Positions 23,301-36,026 are shown, counted from the first letter of the stretch. The stretch is DNA of 64,000 nucleotides from Taxillus chinensis (GCA_023512835.1 CM042088.1:43230771-43294770); one strand, 5' to 3'. Notes: a model not told the origin generated them from the sequence alone. Made by a program: numbers and translations.

Positions 23301-24419
23301 TATTAGGATATTTTTCCAATTTCTTCTAATCCTTGATTATTCCATATTGATCAGTTGTTGACCAAATAAAGGAACTGAATTTGAAATATCCACCGATATT
23401 ATTTAATGGTATGAACCGCATTGCCACTTTGCTATTATTTCTTACCTATTCTATTCTCATGGGATATGGAATTTATTCCATTATAAGTCCTTTCTATGCA
23501 ACAAACATATGGAGAAGCAAATAACAAGCTATGTGCAATATCTACTTCCAATAGTAGAGATTTATTCAAGATAATTGTTCACTACTAAGTTGTCAGTTCT
23601 TGTAAATCCTAAGAAGTGTCATGGGGGAAAAATTGATACGATCACATTATGAATTATGAGTGTGATGATACTAAACAGGACTCTTCGATGATGATCATTT
23701 TTGTAATTCCTGTCCAACATTGAAGTCTAGACTACAAATCAAACCCCACCGAGGACCACAACTCTGGAATTAATATAAATCTGAACGCATAACAACACTA
23801 ATAATAGAAGAAAGATACGAAAAATCTATACCGCCATAGCCGCATTCTGATACTCTCTGAACACAGAAACCGTCGGGAATTGACCGGACAAGCAATGTTT
23901 GGCGTTTTCAGTACGATTCGGATCCATATCTCTGCAATCGAACGGCGAGATATCGGAAACGGTTCTAAAATCCATCGACTTAGACGAATAATACATCGGC
24001 GTTTTAGGCGATTGCTGCTCGCGCTTGACCACGGCTAGCTGACGGCTATCCTCATCGATCTCAGAAACGCAAGATCTGGCTATTTTCTGGGGCCGCTGCT
24101 CGGTCCGGCGCGCCTGCAACACCTCGCCGTCGGCGGCCGTAACCCAGACGCCGTAGTTGCCAGGGGTGGAGCAGTGCGGCCTAGGGTTTCGGGCGAACTT
24201 TGGGTGGAGCGGAGGCGGCGGCGACGGGGACGGCTTTGTAATCGGAGATGGAGTGGTCTGGTGGTGGTGGTGGGAGGGGGCTGCGTGTTTGAGGCGTAGA
24301 GCGAGGGTTTCGCGGGAATTGGAGGAGTGGGAGTCGGCGACGGCGGAGTCGATCACGGCCCAAAGAGCAGCGTCGTCGAGGTCTTTGTCGTCGGCGGGGA
24401 AGACGACCGGGGAAGCCAT
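20362..24419 (-). CDS. Conserved plant protein of unknown name, five exons, 313 residues
   Basis: Minus-strand exons: 24419-23832, 22918-22861, 22776-22659, 22573-22456 and 20421-20362. All introns are GT-AG, phases agree, and the total is 942 nt. Residues 1-150 are low complexity (Ser/Pro/His-rich). A conserved core follows: FPTVSVFREYQNAAMA (about 180-196), the ISGNPFIKKTGWRKMSCYF junction, FDENRNVLRAEFIIRAHMQ, FSDGWGSCERKEKRFLKPNH, and the end STAETRAKNKACQDLLGIGE (about 282-301). I recall this architecture from other plants but not a function. The TAETRA.xKA...GIG ending resembles the motif closing the core of phage Rad52/ERF-like strand-annealing proteins, so a DNA-repair role is possible but only inference. 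A telo-box lies just upstream of the ATG. Confidence 0.8.
21063..21178 (-). repeat. Decayed second copy of the terminal exon
   Basis: Inside the last intron of the preceding gene, the minus strand from 21122 reads DLLGIQEYHPGASDGPSP, parallel to the real last exon DLLGIGEYRPGASNGLNS at 20421. About 50 bases of flanking intron also align (TGGCTAGTTTAT against TGACTTGTTTAT). At the position of the real acceptor CTGCAG the copy has TTGCGC, so the AG is gone and the stop codon is lost. Confidence 0.75.
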
Positions 24420-24439
24420 TGATGGCGTCGTCGTTGTTT

Positions 24440-24447
24440 TAGGGTTT
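24440..24447 (-). promoter_or_regulatory. Telo-box upstream of the unnamed five-exon gene
   Basis: The minus strand reads AAACCCTA about 20 bases before the ATG at 24419. The same motif sits in front of CBF5. It is common in promoters and leaders of plant genes expressed in dividing cells. Confidence 0.5.
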
Positions 24448-24536
24448 CGCAGAGTGACTGATTTCGGTGCTTTACGGAGAAGAGAAGAGACGAGGTTGGA
24501 AATGGGGAGCGCCTTTGCTTTTCAGCTCCCTCTTAC

Positions 24537-24598
24537 ACACGCACGCGCAAGCGCGCGCGCACACACACAAACAAACACACACACACACACACACACAT
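24537..24598. repeat. CA-rich microsatellite
   Basis: Alternating ACAC/GCGC runs of about 60 bases lie roughly 120 bp upstream of the five-exon gene's ATG. On the minus strand this is a GT-rich tract. Confidence 0.9.
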
Positions 24599-24699
24599 GC
24601 TGCCAAGTTCCAACTCCCAACTCCCACGTTGAAACTCCTACTGTTGAACCTCAACCGATTACGCAGTACAACTATCGACCATAAGGTCATGTTTGGTAC

Positions 24700-27100
24700 A
24701 TGACATTAAACTTAAAGCTCATTTGAGAAGTAAGAAAGGAATGAAGTTATTAAGAAATTAATTATGTATGTTCTTTGTATCGTCTTCGTTTGGTAGTTGA
24801 CGTAGGAACCAGAATTAGACGGAGTCAGTCTGTTTGTCACTTTGTCTGTCTGTGAGTCTGGCGTCGTCCACCTTGGCCACGGCGCAAGACTGGCCTGGCC
24901 AGCGGAGCGCCGTCGGGCGGGCGGCGGTGACGACCTCCATCGTCGGGCATTGGACTACGTCTGCAACGTGCTGTGGGATTCCATTGGATGTTTTCGCTGG
25001 CAATTTTCATATGTTTTATTCAATTTTGTACTTCTGCTATTAATTCTCTAATATTTAGTTTCAATTTTTGTTTGTTTTCATGCCTATTTCAATTATAAAC
25101 AAAACCCCAAAAAACACACCCAAAAAAAAAAAAAAAAAGAGAGAATGCAATGCTGCTATGTAGTTTTGTTTCTTAAAAAAATTAATTTTAAAAATGGAGT
25201 GTGTTGCTATAATGACTCATATTTACTTTTGAAAAATAATATTCACAACGGGTCTCCACATCTGATATAGAGAGAAGTAGAGCGAAGAGTTAAGGAGGTG
25301 CTTGAAAACGGTGCATCTAGATAGGAAAAGATATAACACGGCATATAATTTAAATTTAAAGGCAAAAGAGTATGTTTTTTCAAATTCGAAGGCAGTAAAC
25401 TCCCTATGTGTTTTTGGACGCTATACCTCTCATCGATACCTACAAATAAAGAAAAACTTAAATCGAACACTGTGCGCAAAGTTATGACTGTTTGAAGTTT
25501 TCATCAAAAATTACAGTTGACGGAACCAAGAAACCCATAGATTTGGCTGTAATAGTAGTAGTGATCGTCAGTTAGTTTGGACAGGTTACATCACTTTGCT
25601 AAACCGAATTTTCATTTTTCAGTCGGGTTGATAGGATTGCTTAACCCACTCAAATCGGTTTATTCAATTTTTAGTCAGTCGGTTCGTCGAGTTAAATCGA
25701 GTTAATAATTTTTTTTCTCAACCCTAACATCACTAATTTTTCATCTCAAATTCACAACATCAATACAAAATATAATACAAAATCTAATATCTAATATTAA
25801 CAAATTAAATTAAATAAATTGTCGTCATAAAACACACTTAAATTAAACTTAGAAAGTTTGCAATTAATAGACTTTCACTTCTAATTCATAAAATCTTTAT
25901 ATTTTTACCATGTCACAAAAACTTTCTCATCTAAAAATATTCTTCGGTTAATTTGGGCGACTTGTACTATTTATTTAATCAATTTATTTAATTTTTAGTT
26001 TATTCAGTTTTCAGTTAGTCAGTTTTATTAGGTAAAATCAATTTATCAGTTTTTCAGCTCAATCTTATGTGAGAGAGATGATCGAAGTTTGCTGAATGCT
26101 TGTTTGAAGCTTACTCGAGACTTGCTCGATGTTTGCTCGAGCAGGGCTCGATCAAGACCTCCAGCTAATTAAAGAAAGAAAATAAATATATAAGGTTGAG
26201 AGCTCATTGACATCTCAGCTGCAACCACCAAAGGGTACGTTATGTTGTCACAACGCCTGATGAGAATGAACCGTGGTCCAAAAGCTGTGGCAAATTATAA
26301 ATCTACAACAGGAGTGGTAGTTTAGACTGTCAAATGGGTATGAGTGTGTGTCTTCATCACAACATCAAGTACAGGGGGAGTTCTGTCCTGGCATGCAGCA
26401 TAAAGTTCGTATCACATGGCCGGTGGAAGCGCCTATTCGGATTCAACGGGCCATGTGCTCCACCCTTGACCATTTAACAACGAACTAGTGAACGGGTCAA
26501 AATGACATTTACATTTGAAACCCATAGAGACCTAGCAATGAATATTGTGACCGCCCATGAATATATATCTTAAAATTACGTGCAACCATTGTTTCACGAA
26601 GCCCAGTGTCTACAAGCAATGGTTAACAAACACATGGCAATCAAATTAATATTTACCGAGCATTAATGCAGTCAGATGACATAGCTTCATAAACTAAAAG
26701 ATTGGGACTTCCTATTTCTGACATGAAGTAATGGGAAACTGAATGACAATACATGGATTCATTTGGCAACAAGATATATATAGTACTAGACCAACATCAG
26801 AATTGCATGAAGTGAGGCCCATTCTTGGAATCATGACGTTTGGTATGAAGTATATATATAAAAACTAATATAAATATACACGTACGTGTTTATCATTCAT
26901 GGAAATCAGATACCCCCGCACAAAGATATTCGGGAGGAGTAAAAGAAATAAAAATTAACAAAATAAACATATTCACTAGAACATTGACATTAATTTTCTA
27001 CCACTTCCGCTGGCTCCCTAAAAACCGGTAGCCAGTAGCTATATTCCTAAATTATATATGATACTGGTCTTCATTTCTATATATGCGCATGGGTATGGTC
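24700..27100. other. Intergenic stretch, no gene recognised
   Basis: A GC-rich island at about 24835-24985 has short open frames on both strands, none recognised. Poly-A at 25117-25140 and AT-rich sequence follow. The part at 25560-26060 with repeated TCGGTT/AGTCAGT-like words looks like an old, unidentifiable repeat. The stretch at 26210-27060 is of mixed composition with no open frame of note. Confidence 0.5.
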
Positions 27101-27111
27101 GATATGGAGTA

Positions 27112-28381
27112 CTAGGCGGCGGACGGGGCTGGGATATAGTGAACGACGCCTGACTCCGTTATCATCCCTTGCCTGCGCCCTTCCTCCCCTTCTACAGGGA
27201 CAAGGCCCTTGTAATCCAAACTCTCGTCTCTGTAAATGTCCCACCACTTCTCTATCAGCATCCTTATGTCCTCCCTCTGCATGTTCTTCTCCTTCCCAGT
27301 GTACCTCCACGGTTTTGACCCCTGATCAAGATGTCGAGAAATAAAAAATAAATAAAAAAATCTTTCAATTTAAATGGCGCAAATTAAATATCAGGACAGC
27401 ATTGGAAATTTATGGGATGATTAAATGTATATTAATTGCTCACATCAGCGCAGTAGTGAACCACTTTGAGTTTCTCAAGGTCAATGTTCTCCGGGTGACG
27501 CCAAAGCATGGCAAGAACCAAGTTGTACTCCGCGGGAAGTGGCTTGTACACGTCCCTAAAGAACATGTTTAGATAATCCTGCTCGGCGAAGAGGGTGGGG
27601 GCGGTGACTCTGAGGGTGGTGAGGAGGTCATGATAGGTGGGGAGGGAGGGCTCAAAGAGGAACATGCCCGCGTTGAAGTAGAGCGGCGGGCAGGGACCGA
27701 GTTCAGGCTGCCACGGCACGCGGTCGGGACACTGCTGGCAGTAGCCGATCTTGTTCATGGTAGAGTGCTTCCAGTTGGGCTCACAGTAGCAGTCCATGAC
27801 AGCATAGAAGTAGCCCTCCGGCAGGTCAAACAGGTGGTCGATGTTGTCAAACACCTGGATGTCTCCGTCCAAGTATATCATCTTGCTGTACTCCACAAAC
27901 TGTATGTATATATATATATATATGCATTTGCTCTTAATTAATCAATAAAAAATCACAAATTTGAAGGATCGGGGAAGGGAGAACATGATTAATTAATTAA
28001 ATTAAATAATCAATTAATTACCTCCCAGATGCGGAGCTTGGAGTAGTTGATGACGTAGTAGGCCATAGCGAACTGGGTCTGGTTGGCGGGTGGGTACACG
28101 GGTTCGATCTCCCGGACGATGCAGCCCTGCGTCACCAGCATGCGGCGGTGCTCCTCCGGCACGTCCGGTAATACCGCCACAACCAGTGGGTACGCCGTCT
28201 CGACCTTCCTCAGCCCCTTGGCCAGCGCCACAACGCCCTTCACGTAGTCGCCGTTTCCGGCCAGGAACGTCACGTAGGCCCGGCTAGGCAGGCTCATCGC
28301 CTTCGCCAGCCCAACACCGCGGGGGCCTCTCTTGGCGACATCATCAGCAGGGGTCATCACCATATCTTGACTAGGAGCCAT
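27112..28381 (-). CDS. GolS: Galactinol synthase, copy A
   Basis: Minus-strand exons 28381-28022, 27899-27444 and 27321-27112 give 341 residues with phase-0 introns. The enzyme transfers galactose from UDP-galactose to myo-inositol, making galactinol and UDP. This is the committed step of raffinose-family oligosaccharide synthesis, in the cytosol. It belongs to glycosyltransferase family 8: the N-terminal AYVTFLAGNGDYVKGV block, the metal-binding DxD in MIYLDGDIQVFDN (Asp131, Asp133), LGPCPPLYFNAGMFLFEPS, AEQDYLNMFF, and GSKPWRYTGKEKNM at the start of exon 3. It ends in the pentapeptide APSAA, a hallmark of galactinol synthases. There is no signal peptide. Length fits the family (about 330-345). 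It is tandem with copy B, 4.6 kb upstream in the same direction. Such genes are typically induced by cold, heat or drought. Confidence 0.96.
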
Positions 28382-28524
28382 GTTTCACGTACGAGGTTGG
28401 TGGTCTGGGTTTGGGTAACTTGGGTTTGAAGAAAGATTTGATGATCGATCAGATGCTCTATCTATGTAACTATGTTTGATTAGGCTTGGTGCATGCGTTT
28501 GAATGTTGGAGATGAGGGTCATTC

Positions 28525-28534
28525 ATTATATATA
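28525..28534 (-). promoter_or_regulatory. TATA box of galactinol synthase A
   Basis: The minus strand reads CCTATATATAAT about 145 bases upstream of the ATG at 28381, a normal distance for a TATA box plus a leader of about 115 bases. Copy B has a similar element at the same relative place. Confidence 0.65.
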
Positions 28535-28613
28535 GGCGCCTGGCGGCAGGGGCTGCGCACTAGTAACTAAACGACATCGTTTGGTTGAAGATCTCCGAGT
28601 CCAAGGACCAACC

Positions 28614-28619
28614 GTCGGC
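28614..28619 (-). promoter_or_regulatory. DRE/CRT core (GCCGAC) upstream of galactinol synthase A
   Basis: The minus strand has GCCGAC about 235 bases before the ATG. This is the core bound by DREB/CBF factors, which are known to induce some galactinol synthase genes in cold and drought. I did not find an equivalent in the proximal promoter of copy B. Confidence 0.45.
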
Positions 28620-28639
28620 CATACGTACCCCTCGTCGAA

Positions 28640-31600
28640 CTATATCTCTGGATTTGGGCGGTGAACATTATCGAATAAATTAATTAATAATGGAAAGTTC
28701 GTGCGAAGAAAGACGTCTCAACCATCAATACCTTAATTTTCTGTTATATCCAAAATTGTAATTGTAACAGAACACCGCCCCCTAACAAACCGCTGTCATC
28801 ATTACGCTAATTGCTTTCTTATATCAAAATACTCCAAATATTTTGACTAATTTGCTTTAGCACAGCATAATTTATTTTGGTTTATTATTATTATATTAAA
28901 AATAGATATAATGCTCAACATTTGTTTTACTTGCTATAATACTTTTTTTGTGCATTTAATTAAATGAAAATTGGTTTTGGTGTACACATACCAAACAAAG
29001 CATACTGATAATAAATTCTCATACTTACCAAATTAACCACGAACAGGATAATAGAGTGCTTTGAGTTTAGGAGTACGTAACTAAATATTATAGCTACAAA
29101 TATTTATAATTATATATTCAGACCATATAATTGTTTTAAATTAATAATGTTATCAATTTGTATTGAAAATAATGTCCAAAATTAAACCGATTGTTGTATT
29201 AATTATTAATTAATATAATAACATATTTGATTTGCCTATGTTATATTATGTTAAAAGATCATTAAAGTCAAATCTTATAATTAAAAGTTATAGCTATAGT
29301 CATCATGAGCTTTAGTAGTCGGATTATTGAATTTTAATAAATAAATTATCAGTACCATAAAAAATAACAAATTAAATAACTTTTTTTAAAAATATTTTTA
29401 TATATGAAGTTATTAAAATTAAATAGTTGTTGTCAATCCAAACACACATCTTGCCGTCTCAACTGCATTTTTTTAAAATCAAATTATTCATACAAACAGG
29501 AGGTCGGCAGGAATAACCATATTATACCATGCACTGTTTAACAAACAAGATTTATCTCAAACAAATTCGACAGAGAGAGAGAGAGGGGGGGAGAGGGAGA
29601 ATTTATTTTGTGTGAACTATATATGCGGTGATTCTTTTTTCTCCTACACTTTGCACTAGTTTGTTGTATAATTAAGCCAACACGTTATAAGTACGAGTTT
29701 AACTTAACTTAAGTTTGAATTTAATATTATATAAGTTCTACTATATAAATTTAACTTAATCATCGTATAACATTAGTTTACTTATTGTACGACTCGACTC
29801 AAGTTATTTACAAATCCATTTAACATATACTTTTAAATAAATAATATATTCTATAGTCCATTCGACTCAAGCTTAAATTTGATATGGTATTAGTTTGACT
29901 TATTAATATTTAAATTTAATTTAATTACTGTATAACTTTAGTCCAAATTCCATTAAGCTCAGTCGACTAATTTAATTAATACTTTTTAAGTTTGTCACTC
30001 TTATTGTTTGCCATATTTGTTTATTTTTATATATATATACATACACTCAAAAATAATCGGGCAACATGATTATGATTGTTACGAGGATTGTGATAGTTAT
30101 TATGATCGAACGCGGAAACGGTAGACCACCGCCACCCACTAATTGTAAATATTTTTTAAAAAAAAAAGTAATTAAACGCCATCCAATCGGGATCGGCAAC
30201 GCAGGGGCCACGCATCAACACACGCGTGGCCGATCTCTCCACGTGGCGAGCGATCCGGCGTCGTCGGTCGTTTTGAAAAAACACATTTTCTCCGCGTAAT
30301 TAAAACGGATAAGTGGGACCATGTTTCACTGTGTTGTCGTCCCAGGTGTCAGCGTCCAATGCAGAGGACGGCGTGTCGTGCGATGTGTCTCCTGGAGGAG
30401 AACTTGCTTGAAGTCCACGGGCCGTTCGCGTTTGTGGGCTACTGCCTCATCATAAGATGCATCTTTCTATTGGTCTTTTTTTATGACCTTGAAAGTTTGA
30501 AACTCCTGGCTTGGACCGACAAATAATAATAATAATAAACAAATAAAAAAGATAACAATTAACAGATTAAGATTAATAAATAAAGAGTAACCCTATATGC
30601 TATTTGTGGTTGCATAATCCTTGTGTAACATAGTTGCATATTAGATTATCTCGAAAAAAATGAATAAATTAGAATCATTGATATTAATTATGATTTCTTC
30701 GTAAATAAATTAAAATAATATTGATAAAAAATAAGTTAACATATCATAGAATTTATTTATTTATTTGATGAAAATACGGTAAATATTAATATGGAGACGA
30801 AAAGAGAAAACAAATTAATTATCTTATTAAATAATTTTCTACATATTAAATCAGCTACATCACTCTTATCTCATGATTAAAAGTTTTCATTACTAACTTA
30901 ATAGCAAACCATTGTTACGTTTTACATATGTTTTTTAAAAATATCATTAGTTTAATTTTTGGGATTTTTTTTCATTAAAAGTGGTCGCGTGTCCAGATTA
31001 TGTTCAAAATTCGTCTATACATATAAATTTGTCTTAGGGGTTTCTATTTTTTAATTAACAAAAAATAAAGGATAATTTACATTAACTAATTATATGCTTT
31101 ATGATGTGCATTAAAAATTTTATTGAGCCAATTGACATATATTTAATCATTCAATAATTTATCCTTGATAAAAAAACATCCATATCAAATTCATAGGTTT
31201 TAATTTTCATTACTTCAAAATTCAAATATAATTATTTTTATTTTAAGATATTAGACAAATGATTTTTATATACTACTCTCTGAAACATACCATATGAACT
31301 AGACCCAGATTAAAGCAAAAACAGATAACCTAAGCACAATATTCAGGGATGAAGCAATTTTAATTCACACCATTTAATCCAGTGCCGCAGCGCGCTCATA
31401 AGGAAGGCTTTGAACCAAATTCCCACGCTTCAACCTGGATGCAATAAGAGAGCTCCATGGTCTAATTAGTGATTCACATGAATTGTGTTGCGGATTCAAT
31501 TGAGTTAGATGATTGAGAATAAAAAGAATGATATGATTGTTGATTTAAATACCACTTCAAATTCTGATAGTACTCGTATAAAACTATCCAAAATAAGTAA

Positions 31601-32719
31601 AATGTATCTTCGCTGCTTCAAATAATTTCTTATAGAAAACAAAAAAGTACAGTAAAAAACGTGATAATGGCCCACGGATTACTTTTGAATTGAGAGACTA
31701 AAAATCATTAAAAAATTACTTATGTTTTTTTATATAGTTTAGGATTAATTTTTAAATTTGTTTTATCTGACTTGAAATTTGTAAAAAAAATTGTATGTTT
31801 AAACATATGATGATTATCAGAAGAAATAGTATTATTTTAAACATCTGTATCAAATTTATTTTTATTTTTCTGATTATCTACTTAATTTTATAATCTATAA
31901 TATTTTTAAAATTATAGTTTATTAAATACTTTATTTTTGTTTTCATAATTTGTTTTACATATAACTAAAAATAACTTATTTTAAAAGCATAACATTATTA
32001 AATTAAAAGAGGTCATAAGTAAAATGTTATTTGTAAATATTATAAACTAATCTATCGTTTCTTATTACTTGTTTTTTACTCATTTCTCATCCTCTTATCG
32101 GAAATCTTGTGATTCTTTTGTGTCTCTCACCAACAACAAGGGGTACAAGTGTCTTTTCTCGCTTTCATGAAGATTCACATAAAAATGAGAAAATAAATAT
32201 ATAATAGCTAGGAAAGTTATAACTACGGATTTGTTAAGATAAGGATAAATATAGTTTAACATAGCCTGTGGTTTTATTGTAATTAGATACTTATCTTCAA
32301 CAACATACTACTTTAATGGGTTTCCAATCTTGTTGAGGAATTTCATTATAGATTTCAGTCTTTTAATTATTAGAAAGACTGGGCTATATATTAATTATCT
32401 GGTATAACCAAATTAATCAGAAATACACCCATCATATATTCTAAAATGATCGCTTAATCTTTATAGATTCACAATCTAATAAATTTAAAATTAATTGTCC
32501 TAAAAAAATCGAACCCTTTTCCTAGATGCATGGGACTATTTCCAACTTTTTTTTATTTTTTATTTTTGATCCATGTGAGTCATTTGGCTTATTGGCCATT
32601 TGGGGAATCGGAGAAAAGAAGAAAGTAAATCACGCACTATTCACTCAGGAATGACGATTCAGTAGACTGATCAGAATATGACACCCTTTTATGGAACCAT
32701 GGTAAAAATAAGCACGTCC

Positions 32720-32758
<39 letters not shown>

Positions 32759-32950
32759 CATATCACTTGGGTTAAACATATATTACATATAAGTCCAGGA
32801 TATCAGATACACCACGCAAAAACTTTAGTGCGGGAGTCAAAAAGAAAAAGAAAAAGAAAAAAAATATAATGACAATATATAACATATTATACCACTAGCT
32901 AGCTGAATAAAAACCACTAGCAAGAAGCATAAAAACCAGTAGCCAAAACA
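28640..32950. other. AT-rich region between the two galactinol synthases
   Basis: No protein gene is seen. The stretch is very AT-rich, with a GA-rich run at 29570-29602 and degenerate repeat-like sequence at 29660-29990. The only GC-rich block is at 30175-30420, listed separately. A (TA)n microsatellite lies at 32724-32755. Confidence 0.6.
30175..30420. promoter_or_regulatory. GC-rich block upstream of copy A, paralogous to one upstream of copy B
   Basis: The block lies about 1.9 kb upstream of galactinol synthase A. It contains a G-box/ABRE-like CACGTGGC at 30240-30247 and the complement of a DRE core, GTCGGT, at 30263-30268. It aligns with 36597-36760 upstream of copy B, sharing CGGTCGTTTT, GATAAGTGGGACC against GATAAAGTGGGACC, and CATGTT in order. 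A role as a stress-responsive distal element is inference. Confidence 0.5.
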
Positions 32951-32956
32951 ACTGGA

Positions 32957-34205
32957 CTAGGCGGCGGACGGGGCAGGAATGTAGTGAACAACGCCGCCGG
33001 CCTCCGATATCATCCCTTGCCTGCGCTGTTCTTCACTTTCCACTGGTACATGGTTTTTGTTGTCTAAACTCTCATCGTTGTAAATGTCCTTCCACTTCTT
33101 TATCAATATCTTTATGTCCTCTCTGTCCATGTTTTTCTCCTTCCCAGTGTACCTCCACGGCTTTGAGCCCTGATAATTTAAAACGAAAAAAATAATTTTA
33201 ATTTAAAATTCAATCATCTGATTAAGTATTGATTATGGGCCGAGAAAGCACTGTGACATGAATTACTCACGTCAGCACAGTAGTGAACCACTTTGAGTCG
33301 CTCAAAGTCAAAGTTCTCCGGGTGACGCCAAAGCATGGCAAGAACCAAGTTGTACTCCGCAGGAAGTGGCTTGTACACGTCCCTAAAGAACATGTTTAGA
33401 TAATCCTGCTCGGCGAAGAGGGTGGGGGCGGTGACTCTGAGGGTGGTGAGGAGGTCATGATAGGTGGGGAGGGAGGGCTCAAAGAGGAACATGCCTGCGT
33501 TGAAGTAGAGAGGCGGGCAGGGACCGAGTTCAGGCTGCCACGGCACGCGGTCGGGACACTGCTGGCAGTAGCCGATCTTGTTCATGGTCGAGTGCTTCCA
33601 GTTGGGCTCACAGTAGCAGTCCATGACAGCATAGAAGTAGCCCTCCGGCAGGTCAAACAGGTGGTCGATGTTGTCAAACACCTGGATGTCTCCGTCCAAG
33701 TATATCATCTTGCTGTACTCCACAAACTGCAAATTAAATGCATATTGTTGAGTGTTCTAGCAAAAGGAAGCACGAATCACAAAGAACAGAGAAACTCTAA
33801 TGCATATTCTTGGCTGCCGCTATTGTTTGATTAATTAATTAATGCCAGCAGTTAATTAATTACCTCCCATATGCGGAGCTTGGAGTAATTGATGACGTAG
33901 TAGGCCATGGCAAACTGGGTATGGTTGGTGGGCGGGTAAACCGGCTGTATCTCCCGGACGATACAGCCCTGCTCCACCAGGATGCGGCGGTGCTCCTCCG
34001 GTACGTCCGGCAAGATCGCCACAACCAGCGGGTGCGCCGTCTTGACCTTCCTGAGCCCCTTGGCCAGCGCCACCACGCCCTTCACGTAGTCACCGTTTCC
34101 CGCCAGGAACGTCACGTAGGCCCGGCTTGGCAGGCTCATAGCTTTCGCCGGAGCGGCTCCAGTGCCGGAAGCGTCAGCGGTCACGATGTGTTGATTAGGG
34201 GCCAT
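32957..34205 (-). CDS. GolS: Galactinol synthase, copy B
   Basis: Minus-strand exons 34205-33864, 33726-33271 and 33169-32957 give 336 residues with the same phase-0 intron positions as copy A. It has the same family 8 features: AYVTFLAGNGDYVKGV, the DxD in MIYLDGDIQVFDN (Asp125, Asp127), LGPCPPLYFNAGMFLFEPS, and the C-terminal APSAA. It differs from A in the first 20 residues, in scattered sites of exon 1, and strongly in exon 3 (roughly 80 percent by nucleotide). Exon 2 is nearly identical between the copies, with 10 differences in 456 bases by my count. Reaction and pathway are as for copy A. Both copies look intact. Confidence 0.96.
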
Positions 34206-34349
34206 GTTTAGGAGACTTGGGTTTGGTTTGGTAGTGGATCGGTTTGTTTGGTTTGAAGAAAAGAAGAAATGTGAAATGAGAGCTGATTGGGGTTGGTTTA
34301 GGTTTGGTGTGATGGGGCTTTGGACGTGGGAAGGGATCGAGGAGTCACA

Positions 34350-34356
34350 TTATATA
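34350..34356 (-). promoter_or_regulatory. TATA box of galactinol synthase B
   Basis: The minus strand reads CCTATATAATG about 145 bases upstream of the ATG at 34205. Spacing and sequence match the TATA box of copy A. Confidence 0.65.
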
Positions 34357-35170
34357 GGAGCCAATTCGGTGCGGCTATCAATTTCTGGTGGTTATGTGTT
34401 TGTAGTTTGTTTTAAAAATCGGGGGACTGTGGGGTTTTTTTTTTTTTGTTAAAAAAAATTCTTCGGCTAAATTTTTACACACAATGTAATTAGAACAAAT
34501 AAAAAAATAAAAAAATACGAAAATTTATTTATTTTTCTTCGGCCTAATATAGGCATCGGCTTGAGAACTTAAACGTGTGGATTATTCCGTAATACGGCGT
34601 CGTTTGCTAGCATTTGATTTGGGCGGTGCACGATCCAATATATTATAACGGATGTTTTTCTTTGAATATCAGATTTAATTTCCAGTCAAACCAAATATAA
34701 TAAATACCCCATTCCTAGTTATCTCCGTAGGGGACAATCCCAATTAATAACCACATGCCGGCCGGTGCTATTATAGGACATATGTTGATTGCTTGCTTCT
34801 GATAGAAGATTTGTAATATTATGACATATTTAGTTTGGTTCCTCTCGCTTTTTTTTATTATATATATATATTATATATTTGGAAAAAATGAAAAAAATTC
34901 TCAAAATTTACAGAATAAATACAATATATAAAACTTGTTCATTTTAATTTCCTAATATTCATAAAGCGACAACAACAATAATAAAAAACATTGATAATAA
35001 CAAATTTATAGGGAAAAATCAACTTGTCTAGTACAAGGCCATGGGGTTTTCACCAAATGCCTTTCTTGAGATCAAGATATTAGTGAGTGTGTGGAATCTG
35101 ATAATTGCTACTAGAGATTTTGATTGTATTGCTTGTGGAAGTCTGAATGCATGAGTGCCTTAGTGAGAGT

Positions 35171-35624
35171 TTAACCCCCTGATTGGTTACTATGGATTTT
35201 GGCATGGAATATGAAAAGCTGGTGAAAAATATTTTTTCCTTTGCTTGATAAATATAGAAGAGCTATAGAAAATACATGGAAAAAAGCAAAAGTTGCATTG
35301 AAATGTGTGCATCATTTTCCTTGCCTTTATGCCGTGAATTGCTATGGAAAATATACTGTTTATGCACTTTTTCAAAACTGTCCTTATTTGCTTAAATTTA
35401 ATAATATCATAATTTGGTTAAATTGGTATTTCATATCATATTATTTTTTTTAAATTTTTTTTAAAGTTTATTTATATTATAAAAAATACATCTTCCACCT
35501 CTTTTCCACATCAACCAAACACCTATTTTTTCCACCTATTTTCTTTCCATCTATTTTCTTTCTATACCTTTTCCCTATCAAATTCTTCCACCTATTTTCC
35601 ACACTTTGCCAAGCAAAGGGTTAA
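35171..35624. mobile_element. MITE-like element 1 (Tourist-like ends)
   Basis: The ends read TTAACCCCCTGATTGGTTAC on the left and CCAAGCAAAGGGTTAA on the right, which are imperfect inverted repeats. The TAA/TTA at the borders and the CTGTTTGGTTRC-like terminus resemble Tourist (PIF/Harbinger) MITEs. The right half has several copies of a CCACCTATTTTC word. No coding capacity is seen. Confidence 0.6.
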
Positions 35625-36026
35625 GGAAAAAATGGCATGCAACAAATACAACACATTGCAAATACTATGTGTCTATGTGTATGTTTCATGTATGTCACAT
35701 GCAAGTGTGCAGGGTTTGCACGAAATGAACACGACACATAATGCTTGCTACACGTAACGTGCAAAGTTGCAAGCTACTCAAAGCTCAAAGTTTTGACTCA
35801 TTTAACTCATGTTCATATATATATGTGTGTTCTGTTATAACTCCTGTAAACTCTAGTTGTAGGCAAATAAACTTTCTGTGCAACCATAAAAATATAGGTC
35901 TTGCTGACTGTGTGTTATATATTTAAGATCCTAACATCATGTACCATACAAAAAACAGCAATAATAACAATTTAAAGAGAAACATGTAGATGGGGGTACT
36001 CAAAGCAAATGCATTTTTGGCATGTA

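Noticed and set aside
24157..24684. A 175-codon plus-strand frame opposite the first exon of the five-exon gene
   Set aside because: It is antisense to a low-complexity exon and runs through the CA microsatellite. The composition is an artefact.
33457..33834. Plus-strand frames antisense to galactinol synthase exon 2 in both copies
   Set aside because: Their conservation between copies follows from the exon identity on the other strand. No domain is visible.
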